From assembly GCA_016946835.1 (NCBI GenBank), contig JACVTC010000005.1:62001-126000 (forward strand): DNA of 64,000 bases, in the 5' to 3' direction. Shown here in pieces: positions 52,343 through 63,096 of the stretch (the first letter of the stretch is position 1; the number at the start of each line of letters is the position of its first letter). This DNA comes from Neocallimastix lanati (nom. inval.) (taxonomy: Eukaryota; Neocallimastigomycota; Neocallimastigomycetes; Neocallimastigales; Neocallimastigaceae). The notes under the pieces were generated by a model. That model ran no database searches and was not told the DNA's origin. It was given only the letters and a program-made list of their open reading frames with translations. The position numbers were made by a program, and so were the translations under genes.

Positions 52343-53456
52343 CAAATTTTTAATCTTTAATTAATATATTATTTACTATTTTACTGTATTACTTTGTAAA
52401 TTTTAAATTTTGTATTTCTATATATATAAAAAATGTAAGAAATATAAAAAATTATATGAAATAATAAATATTTATATATTTAAAACATTAATACATTAAT
52501 AATTAATAAATTAATATTTTTTTTTTTTTGTAATTAATTCAATTAATATATATATTTAATAAAAAAAAATATACTTTCGATTCTTTTTTTTATTATTTAT
52601 TATGATTTTGTTAAATATATTAATATCTTGTTTTATTGTTTTTAATTTATAATAATTAAGGTTTGGTTTTAAAACATAAAAAAAAAAGTAATAAAAAAAT
52701 GAATCCAATATTTAACTTTATACTTTTTTATTTTACCCAAACTCTAATTAAAAAAAAAAAAGTTAATATTTTTATAAAATAATAATTGATTTTACCACAT
52801 TTTATATATATTTAAAAATAAATAGAATTGGTCAAAAATAGTAAGCCGTTTAGAATTAAAGTTTTTTTATATCCAATATATTATTATTTGTATATACAAA
52901 ATAATATATTAATAGTTGTTACATATATTTTTTAAAAGTTAATTTGATTTTTTTTTTTTTTTTTAAAATAGTTATATTAAATGTAAAATTAAAATTTTTT
53001 TTTGGACAAATGATTGTCATTCTATATTACTAAATAAATTGTTGGTGTAACGCTAAATAAATGAAATTAATAAAGATATTACAGTGAAATATATTAAAAA
53101 AGTTAAAAAAATAAATTAAAAATAAAAATAAATTAAAAATATTTATAATTGTAGATATAAAAATAATTATTTTTATTTTATTTCATTTAAATTTTTAATA
53201 TAATTTAAAACATATTTAATTATTACAAAAAAGTATTTTTTTTAATGAAAAAGTACATTTAATATTTTTTAATAATCATAATAATAATAATAATTAAATA
53301 ATTATTAATAAAAATACATATTAATAAAATGTTAATAAATTAATAATAAAATAATATATAATAATATATAATAATAATAAAAGTAATATAAAGTGAAATC
53401 AATTAACTAAAAAATAAAAAAGTTATCTTTTGATATTTGAAATAAATATAAATTAA

Positions 53457-53493
<37 letters not shown>

Positions 53494-53641
53494 TTTAAAT
53501 TAAATGTTTATTTATATAAAATATATATTAAAAATAATAACAATAATAATAATAAGAAAAAGAAGAAAAAGAAGAAATATTAAATTAAATGTATATATGT
53601 ATAAACTATAAATTAAAACTAAACAAAAAAAAATTATAAAA

Positions 53642-53672
<31 letters not shown>

Positions 53673-54004
53673 TTATTACCAATTATGGTGAAGAAATTTC
53701 ATTTTAAAATATATATATATATATAAATGTAAATTATTATTAAGTTATCCTCCTAATCTTCATTTTTAAGTTTAATTCTAACAAAATATAATAATTTTGT
53801 TGATAAAATTCATATAAATTTTTTTTTTACAAATTATAATTTATATTCCTTTTTTTTTTCATTGGTTTTGTTTATTTCATTTTTCTTAAATTTATTAAAA
53901 TTATAAAATTAAAAAATATGTATTTATGTATTCAAATATGGATGGGCAATGTTAATTAAAAATATAAGAGAATAAATTGATCCGTCCTATATTAATGAGA
54001 TTTT

Positions 54005-54300
54005 CCCCACTCCTCAATATGCCTAGATTCAAAGTAATAGGCATTTCCGTTCATCGATACCACCTTGAGGACTCAGTACCTTTTTTTTCAATTGATAGTT
54101 GCTTATTAACTCCTTGGCTGTCCCAGGTTTATTCTTTGCTAGTGTATTTTTAGAGTGATTCGTGTAGAACTCATTATCACACAATAAATTTAAGTACATG
54201 CATAGTATATTACATTTTGTAGTTAGAGTAAAATTCAATCCAAGGAAGGCAAGCATTAAAATGAAAGCTTAATACCTGGATTGACTATTAAGACTAATGA
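54005..54300 (-). other. Unidentified coding-like island
   Basis: About 300 bp of GC-richer sequence. The minus strand has a 75-codon open stretch (54,029-54,256, containing NKPGTAKELISNYQ and SPQGGIDERK) that begins with an ATG at 54,256. An overlapping frame reads MNGNAYYFESRHIEEWGKSH across 53,990-54,055. Neither matches a family I know. No signal peptide or repeat is evident. Likely a gene or transposon fragment; a real small gene is not excluded. Confidence 0.3.
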
Positions 54301-55186
54301 TATTTTGTTTAAATTTTTCTTTTTTTTAATTTATATTTTATCAAAAAGAGACTATTTTTTTTTTTTTTTATAATTTAATGTTGATTTATATTATACTAAT
54401 GAAAGGTATAAAACTTTTTAATTTATTACTTTTGAATAAATAAAGTATTAATAATCCTAATTTAATTATTAATTTAATAAAAAGAGTTAACAATTTTAAA
54501 ATTTTATGAAAATTAACTATCATATATATATTTATATACAATATTTTACAAATTTTATTATGAATATATTTGATATAAGCAATTAATTATATTAATATTT
54601 AAAATATTTATATATATATATATATAAAAATGAAATTCAATGATATTAATTTCTATTTGTTATTTAATTGAATATTAATTTTATAGTACTGTTAATAATA
54701 TTTTAAAAATTATTTATATATATATATTTACGAATATATAGATCACATTGATTTAAGTATACAAATATATATATATATATATCAATATTTTTAGCCTTTT
54801 TAAATTTTTTTCTTTTTTTAATATTTTCTAAATATAAATCCGTTAGTTCTAAAATTCATTATTAGAGGCTTTTTCAATATTTTTAACTTTATATAATTTT
54901 TTTATTTAAAGTGCTATATGTATCTATGTAATATACAATTTAAGTTAATATCAACCATTCTACAATTTATTATATTTAAATACATTCAAAAAAAAAAAAA
55001 TTATGGTGATATCACCATATATGGATAAATGGAAGGTCCATAAGGAATATTTCTCATAAATGGTGAAAAAGGCCTAATAAAATAAAAAAAAATAATATTT
55101 AACTACTATATTTAGCATGACCTTCGTCAAATCAATTAATGTTTAAACAATCATTAAACCAATTAAAAAAAATATTTTTAATTATT

Positions 55187-55228
<42 letters not shown>

Positions 55229-55925
55229 ATTCCAAAATTCAATTAATTAATTTATTTAATTATAATTAATTAAAAACAAAAAAAAATAATAATAAAATAA
55301 AAAAATCATAAAATATAATAAAAAAATATATATATATATATATATATAAAGAATGAGAGAAAAATAAAAAAACAAATGATAATCTCAATTAAAAAGAATT
55401 TTTATTATTATTTATAAAACGTTATTTTTAATAAATATTTATGAATACTTCCAAATATAAATATAAAAATATTCCTATATTCTTTATTTTTTTTTTTTTT
55501 TTTAATAAATTCTTATTTAATTAAATTTTATTTTAAATAAATAAAAATTCATAAAACTTTATAACACAAAAGTGATAACTTCTTAAATAGTTCAATATTT
55601 TATATTTTTTTTTAATTATATATATTTTTTATTAAAATAGTATTTCAATTACTTTTTTTTAAAAAGAATTTTAAAAAGTAAAAAAATTATATATAAATAA
55701 TTTTTAATATGTTTTAAAATATAAATTATAAAATTTTAATTATTTATCTTTACATTGATATTATATATATACTACAGTTCAAAGTAATTTATTCTAATTA
55801 TATAAAAAAAATAACATTTATCATTTTTCTTTAAAAATTTAGAAATAATTTTAAATTACTTTTGAACATAAAAAATTAAAAATAGTTTAATAAATACATA
55901 AATCTATTAATTTAATTTAATTCGT
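54301..55925. other. AT-rich 3' flank of GH10 gene C
   Basis: No gene. Has a perfect 18-bp palindrome TATGGTGATATCACCATA at 55,002-55,019 followed by a GC-richer stretch to about 55,075, and a poly-A run of about 30 near 55,195. Confidence 0.7.
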
Positions 55926-57350
55926 TTAGAGAGCACATTGAGAATAGTATTCATTAATAACCTTACAGGTACCTTGAGAACAGCACTTTGGACCATTGAA
56001 ACCTTGACCACCACATTGAGCCCAAGCACCAGCACAGTTACCACCATTACCACCAGCTGGAGCAGCAGCATTATTACCTTGTTGGTTACCACCCCATTGG
56101 TTCCATTGTGGTTGTTGTTGATTACCACCCCATGGATTGTTGTTAGCTGGTGGTTGTTGTGGTTGTTGTTGATTACCACCCCATGGATTGTTGTTAGCTT
56201 GTGGTTGTTGTGGTTGTTGTTGATTTCCTCCCCATGGGTTGTTATTGGCTGGTGGTTGTTGGTTGTTACCAGCTGGTGGTTGTTGTGGTTGATTGTTGGC
56301 TGGTGGTTGTTGGTTATTACCAGCTGGAGCTGGAGATGGAGCTGGGGCATTACCACCAGCACGACCACCACCTAAAGTTTCAAGTAATGAAGTGTATGCT
56401 GCCTTTGGTTGGTAACTACCATTGAAAAGTAAACCAGCTTCATTAGCACCTAACCAACTATCATTATCACCAACACCCCAAACTAAGAAGGCAGTACAAC
56501 AAGAGTTACTTAAACAAGCCTTAAGGGCTTCAGAGTAAATCTTGGCTTGAGCTTGAGCATTACCTCCTGATTTAACATCCATTTCAGTAATATGGACTTC
56601 TAATCCAAGTTGACAGTAACGACCAATTAAATCATTAATCTTGTTGTATTGTGGGAAGGATTGAGTAGAAACGTGATATTGAAGACCAACACCATCAATT
56701 GGAATACCACGACTTTTCATATCTTTAACAAAGTTAAAGACAGCTTCAGATTTTCCATAAATACCTTCAGTATTGTAATCATTGTAGAAAAGCTTGGTGG
56801 TTGAAGAAGCAGCACGAGCAGTCTTGAAAGCTAAATCAACAAAGTCTGGAACGTTTTGGTATAAGAAGGATGGACGCATCTTCCATTGTGGACCATTGGA
56901 AGAATCATCAATAGCTTCATTAACGACATCCCAAGTATCAATTTTACCTTCGTAGTATTTTAAGGTCTTGTTGATGTGATCAACAATAGCATTCTTTAAT
57001 GCATCACCCTTTAAATTTTGGAACCATTGTGGTGGCATAGAATGCCAAATTAAACAGTGACCACGGAAAGCCATACCTAATTCTTTGGCCTTGTTGTAGT
57101 GTCTATCACAGGCATCAAAGTTGTATTTACCTTGTTGTGGTTGAATACCGACCATCTTACAATCATTTTCAGCAACCATGTAGTTGAAATTAGACATAGC
57201 ATTTACGTAAGCTTGGTTGTTGAATTTCATGGCGTTAGCAGCAACACCAATTCTGAAATTTCCAGCCTTTGACTTAAGTGATTCAGCAGCATTGACTGAT
57301 CCAGCAGCAATAAGAGTAGTAGCAAGAGCTAAAATGTTTGAGAATTTCAT
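55926..57350 (-). CDS. Secreted GH10 endo-1,4-beta-xylanase with CBM1 (gene C), mosaic
   Basis: 474-aa secreted xylanase: signal peptide 1-21, GH10 barrel about 25-330 with Glu145 and Glu256, shorter Asn/Gln/Pro/Trp linker (about 335-437; units [16 protein letters not shown]), CBM1 438-474. Residues 1-180 equal gene B. From about 181 to 330 it tracks gene A instead ([40 protein letters not shown]). Linker and CBM1 return to the gene B type. At DNA level the stretch around 56,745-56,850 is almost base-identical to gene A. This looks like gene conversion. Start ATG 57350. Confidence 0.96.
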   Translation of the reverse strand: MKFSNILALATTLIAAGSVNAAESLKSKAGNFRIGVAANAMKFNNQAYVNAMSNFNYMVAENDCKMVGIQPQQGKYNFDACDRHYNKAKELGMAFRGHCLIWHSMPPQWFQNLKGDALKNAIVDHINKTLKYYEGKIDTWDVVNEAIDDSSNGPQWKMRPSFLYQNVPDFVDLAFKTARAASSTTKLFYNDYNTEGIYGKSEAVFNFVKDMKSRGIPIDGVGLQYHVSTQSFPQYNKINDLIGRYCQLGLEVHITEMDVKSGGNAQAQAKIYSEALKACLSNSCCTAFLVWGVGDNDSWLGANEAGLLFNGSYQPKAAYTSLLETLGGGRAGGNAPAPSPAPAGNNQQPPANNQPQQPPAGNNQQPPANNNPWGGNQQQPQQPQANNNPWGGNQQQPQQPPANNNPWGGNQQQPQWNQWGGNQQGNNAAAPAGGNGGNCAGAWAQCGGQGFNGPKCCSQGTCKVINEYYSQCAL

Positions 57351-57606
57351 TTTGTTTTAAATTAAAACTTTAAAAAAAAAAAAAAAAAAGTAAATATTAT
57401 ATAAAATAACTTAATTGGAATAATAAAATATTGTAATATCTATATACAAAATATATTTATAAATTTTTTTTGAAAATTTTACAAAAGAAATATATATACA
57501 ATATATTTAAAACAAATATTCCTTTTATTAATTTTATTATATTTATAAATAATTATAAATGATTAAAATAAACAATAATAAATAAATACAAGGAAAAAAA
57601 TGTTTT

Positions 57607-57615
57607 ATTTTATAC
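57607..57615 (-). promoter_or_regulatory. TATA-like box of GH10 gene C
   Basis: GTATAAAAT on the gene strand, preceded by AAAAAAAA, about 260 bp upstream of the ATG at 57350. Confidence 0.5.
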
Positions 57616-57810
57616 TTTTTTTTTTTCATTATATAAATATAAATGTTTATACTTTTTTTCTTTTTTTTTTTTTTTTATTATATTATTATATTAAAGAACA
57701 AAATAACAATTTTTAGTCATATATTAAAAATTATAAAAAAATATATCTCATAATGATAATCGATATTAATCCATAAATTAAATAAAAATTAATACAAAAT
57801 CAAAAATTTT

Positions 57811-57846
57811 ATTCGTTAATGAGGTGCCGTAAAATATTAGATTTAT
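57811..57846 (-). promoter_or_regulatory. Shared GH10 upstream motif, gene C
   Basis: Gene strand: TAAATCTAATATTTTACGGC, then ACCTCATTAACGAAT, about 460-495 bp upstream of the ATG. Confidence 0.55.
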
Positions 57847-60632
57847 TAATACTAAATATTAAAATTTAAATTATTAATTAAAATTAATTAATAAATTTTG
57901 GATAGCTTTCATAATTTACACAAAATAATTAATTTATAAATTAAATTTTTTTTTATTTATTTTTATTAAAATTTTATATACGTATATTTAAGTAAGATAT
58001 CTCAATATTTATTTATATAAATAGATATAAAATAGATATAAATATTTTTATATTAGATAAACTTTTTTATATATAATAAATATTTTATATTATTAATTAT
58101 TTATTAATTAAAAAATATATAGATATAAATGGGAATAAATTAATTATAAAAATTTATTATATTTATAATTTATGATATATTTCCATATATTTATTATATA
58201 ATATTATAAAAGTATTAACTATTTATTTACTAAATACTACAAAAAATATATATATAATATTTTTACTATTAAAACTTTTTTATTTATTTAATTATAATTT
58301 ATTATATATATTATTATTTTACTAACTTTTCTTATCATTAAGAAAATTATAAATAAAAAGAAAATAAATAATGATATTTTTTATTTATTTTTTTTAATTA
58401 TTATTATTATTAATAAATTATAATTATTATTATTAATATTAAAATTGGTTATTTAAAAATTTTATTAAATTATTTTATCTTCAATTAATTAGAAATAAAT
58501 TTTATTTTTTTTATTTATACATATATCAAATTAAAAAAAAATAATTTTTTTTTCACAATTTTAAGAAAACATTAAAGATTTAATTAAAATTGGTCAAAAT
58601 AAGAAAGAATATTTAAAATTCAAGAATTAAATTACAGTATATTTAGAAATATACAGCTATCTTTATTAAAAGATAGAAGATATAAAATAGTTTATAAAAA
58701 TATTAAAAATACACTCACTAATTCTAAATAGCTAAACAATATGAAAATATAAAATATAAGCTGTTAACTTGTTACTAATTTTAAATATTTTAAATTGCTA
58801 AATTCTATCAATATTTTTTAGTATTTTTATAACCTTTTTTAATAATGAGATATATTAAAATAAAATTAAAATTAATGTAAATTTTATTTAATCTTCCCAT
58901 GAAAGAAATAAATTAATTGGGTAACACAAACCATAAAGTATAAAAATTAAAAATTAAAAATTAAAATGAAATATTAAATTAATTATTCAATTATTCAATT
59001 ATTTATTATTTATTATTTATTATTATTATTATTATTATTTATTATTATTATTATTTATTATTATTATTATTATTTTTAATTTAATTTTAGTTCAAAATAT
59101 TAATATAAAATATATAAAATAATATATAAACTAATATAAAATATATAAAAAAAATATTTACATAATAATAAAAATAAAAATTTTAATGAATAATTTATTA
59201 AATTAAAAAAAAAAATTAGAAATAAATTTACAATTAAACAATCGGAAATAAAAAAAAAAATAAAATTTATTAAATAAATTTTTTTTTACCAATAATTCAA
59301 ATAAAAAAAATTTTTTTTTAAAGAAAAAACCCAAAATTTTAAACAAACTTTTAATATTAATTAGAATAAATATAATTATTATTAATATTATGATTAATTT
59401 AAAAATTATAATATAATAATAGTTATAATAGTTATCAAATAACACCAATAATAGTTATTATAATTGTATATAGTAAGAGTGTAAGAGTAAATAATATTTT
59501 AAAATAAACTTTAATACTAGTGGTTAAAGAATTATTATTATGATTATAAATCATAGTATATTAATTATGTAGATAGATATTTAATATAAATAGAAATATT
59601 TATTTAATATAAACCGTAGTGAAAATGAAAAAAAAAAAAAAATAGTAAAAAATATTTAATATAATATCTAAATTATTTATGAAATTTTTATAATATCAAT
59701 ATATTAAAGGTGAATGTATTTATGATATATCCAACTTTTTTTTTTTTTTTTTATATTGTTATAGTAAATATGTTTAAAATTTTATCATTTTTATCTCCAT
59801 ACCATTATACCATTATTTAATACATGCACTGGTAAAAATGAAATTTTAAAATTTAATAAAATTTAATTGAATATAGAGCAGATGTAAATAAAGAAGATTG
59901 TATTGAACTTTTATTTTAAGCTTTCATCTGAATTTGAAAAATAGTCTTATTCTTCCATTATTAAATTTTTTATTATCAAAATTCCTATAATCAAAATTAC
60001 CATGATCAAAACTACTATTAAAAATGAAATTATTAGAAATACTACACTATAAGAAAAAGAATATTTCAATAATATTTTGAGTTTTCTCTTTTTTTTTCTC
60101 TCTCTTTATCTGTTATTTTTTTTTTTCTTCTTTTTTTTTAAAAAAAATAAAAATTAAAAATTCTTAATTTTTTTTATATTAAAATACCAATTATATATAG
60201 TAAAAAATAACTATTAATATAAATTTAAGGATTAATTCATAATTCTTAAACAATTATTAAAATTTGTTTAATAAATAAAATAATAATATTAATATAAAAA
60301 TAAAAAAAAAAAAAAAAAACATTTCATGATCCTTTTGAAATTATTAATATTTTTATGTTAATAAAAATTAATATGTATATATATATTTTAAAAATTATTT
60401 ACTTTATTTATTTAGATTTTAAAATTTAATCATAAATATATTAATTAAAATACATATTTATTATTTTTTTTATATATATAAAATCAATATTTAATAAAAA
60501 AAATTTTTATTTTAAAAAAAAAATATATATATATATATTTTTCACTTATATATTATCTATTTTTAATACAATATATAAATAATGCTAACAATATTACAAT
60601 ATAAATATTTCATATAAATATAATTTAGTTAA

Positions 60633-60875
60633 TTAGTAATAAAAACTTTTAAAATTTAATAAAAGATATCCTTTTTCAATAACTATATATATATATATAT
60701 ATATATAGTTAAAATTAGAACTAGCAATGACGTATACTTTATTGTTGAATTTTATGGCATTAGCAGTAACATCAATTCTAAAATTTCCAGTCTCAGACTT
60801 AAGATAATCAATAGAATTGATTGAACCAGCAACAAGAAAAGAAGTAACAATAGTTAAAATGCTAATAAACTCCAT
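60633..60875 (-). pseudogene. GH10 xylanase N-terminal fragment (part of a scrambled pseudogene)
   Basis: Codons 1-57 of a GH10 gene: a recognisable signal peptide (ending VAGSINS), then YLKSETGNFRIDVTANAIKF and ASSNFNY, matching residues 24-57 of genes A-C with many substitutions. It then runs into a (TA)n tract encoding Tyr-Ile repeats and stops. A TATA-like GTATAAAAT lies about 130 bp upstream (60,995-61,004). The rest of a GH10-CBM1 gene follows to the right on the opposite strand, so this end has been inverted relative to the remainder. Confidence 0.85.
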
Positions 60876-61029
60876 TTTGAATAAAGATACTTAAATATAT
60901 ATACATATATTAATTTAGATTTTTTTTTTAATTTTAATAAATTTATAAGATATAATAAAATATTTGAATTAAACAAAAAATTCAGAGAAAAATTATTGAT
61001 TTTATACTTGTTTCAATATATATGGCTAT

Positions 61030-61660
61030 CAATGGTCCTTGCTTAATTTGGTATTCTAGGCCTCTACAATGATTCCAAAATTTAAAGGGTAATTCCTTAA
61101 AGAATGCAATTGTTGATCATATCATTAAGACCTTATAATTTAATTGGTTGCATACTTTTAACTTGGATGATAAGTCCATCTTACTAAAATGGTTGTTAAA
61201 TCATGAGGTAATGCTTGAGTATTACCTCCTGATTTTAATATCAAGCTTAGATTTACTCTGATGCTCTTAAGGATTCATTTAAGTAATTCATGCTGAACAG
61301 CCTTCTTATTTTTAGGTGTTGATGATAATGATAGTTGGTTAAAAGCTCATGAAGCCGCTTTACTTTTCAATTGTAACTATCAAGAAAAGAACACCTATAA
61401 TTCATTAGTTGATGATACTTTAGATAGTGATAGTGATAATGCAGCTTGCCGTTCCAGCTCCAACACCACAACAACCATAACAATCACTAGCTAACAATAA
61501 TAATCAAGGTAATACTACCTCTTCAATCCCTGCTGATAATGGAGGTAATTGTGCTGGTCTATGGGCTCAATGTAGTGGTGATAGTTTCAATAGTCCAAAA
61601 TGTTGTTACCAAGGTACCTGTAAGGTTATTAACTCATCCTACTCTCAATTTTCTCATTAA
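61030..61660 (+). pseudogene. GH10-CBM1 xylanase remnant, body and CBM1 (opposite strand)
   Basis: Plus-strand relic covering GH10 residues about 97-130 (CLIWYS, FQNLKG, NAIVDHI), then a jump to about 247-262. About 115 codons including acid/base Glu145 are missing, and the nucleophile codon reads Lys. It resumes at about 270-330 (GVDDNDSW, LLFNCNYQ), with an eroded linker and a CBM1-like end (GNCAGLWAQCSGDSFNS ... SYSQF). The frame is broken by several stops and shifts, so no enzyme is expected. At 61,192-61,243 a stretch encoding KSGGN is followed at once by its own reverse complement, a fold-back. It is the only plus-strand xylanase sequence in the window. Confidence 0.9.
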
Positions 61661-63096
61661 ATGTATTAAAATTAAATTATAAGAATAAAATAAATTAATA
61701 TAGTATTTTATTCTTTAAAATTTTTTTTGTTTTTACATAAAAAATTATTAATTATTTTTGATACTTTTTTAAACTTAAATTATTATTTATTTATATTTAT
61801 ACAAATTAATATATAATAAATAGTATCAATGTAAAGAAAATAAAAAAAAAATTGTAAATTGTAAATTTTGTAATAATATTTAAATAATCGAAAAAAATAT
61901 TTATTAATAGTTATTGGTTAACTTATTAAAAAAAATTGTAATAAAATTACAAATTTTATAAAAAATATATTTATTTTAAATATATATATATATATTGAAA
62001 ATTTAACATTATTTAAATGTTTAGTTTTAAATAAATCTATTTAGATTCTAATAACATAAATAGGTAGATACGATACGATTATATCAATTATTGCTTATTT
62101 AAAAAAAAATACTATTCTCAATGTAATCTTCAAATTAATTAAAATTAGATAATAAGATTCATAATAAGTTAATATATGATTTTATTTTTTCATATTTTTT
62201 GTCTTTTTATAAAATATTTCTAATCATTTTTGCTTATTTTCTAAATTTAATTTATTATTTAAAAATTGCTTTGAAATAATTAGTTTTAATGTATTAAAAA
62301 AAAACTAATAAAGTATATTTTTTGTAATAACATTTAAATATATATATATATATAAATTATTAATTAAAAGAATAAATAAATATTAATATAATACTATTTA
62401 GTTTTTGTAATAATAAATAAAATTAATAAAATAAAATTTTATATTTATATTATTTTATTTTTTTAAAATATAAAAATTGATTATTATAACATTCAAATAT
62501 TTTTTTTTTTTTTGTTTTTAAAAAGAATATTTCATATCGAATATAAATTTTTGGATATTTTAATATAAATGTAATGAATACATTTTATGAATATATTATA
62601 CTAATAATATTTATCTCTGTGACAACTTATAATTATCAATTTAATCCAAATCTAAATTCTAATATTTTTTTTAATACAGGGAACTTAAATAAACTAATAT
62701 TAAATTTTTTATATAATTTTATAAAAAAAAATTAATAGTTTACACAATCTTACTATTAATATTTTTTTTCTTTAAATAAGAATTTTTTATATTATTTTTA
62801 AATAATTTTATTTATAATTTTATGAGTTATCCAGTAACTCATTATTAATAATTATTTTTTGGTAAAATGTTCAAATATTATAAAATCTACATTTTTTTTT
62901 ACATTTATACTGGTTATTTTATATTAATTTTTTTTTTTTTTTAAAATAAAAAAAATAAAAATAAAAATTGTAATTTTAAAATGATCATTTAAAAAAAATT
63001 AATTACATTTTATATAAAAAAAAAAAATAATAATAATTGATAAAAATGTATATCATATCAACTATATTTAATTTTATTGCCTAATTTTTAATTTAT
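61661..63096. other. AT-rich 3' flank of GH10 gene D
   Basis: No gene recognised. Contains GTTATCCAGTAACTC near 62,826-62,840, similar to the motif downstream of genes A and B. Confidence 0.75.

Larger units (their letters stand above)
51848..54000. other. AT-rich spacer upstream of GH10 gene B
   Basis: No gene recognised. Contains the gene B promoter region and shared motif, (AAT)n runs near 53,280-53,500 and an AAGAAG run near 53,555. Confidence 0.75.
57351..60632. other. AT-rich spacer upstream of GH10 gene C
   Basis: No gene recognised; minus frames near 59,203-59,448 are low-complexity Phe/Ile/Lys. A slightly GC-richer plus-strand patch near 59,870-59,945 is too short to call. Confidence 0.75.
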
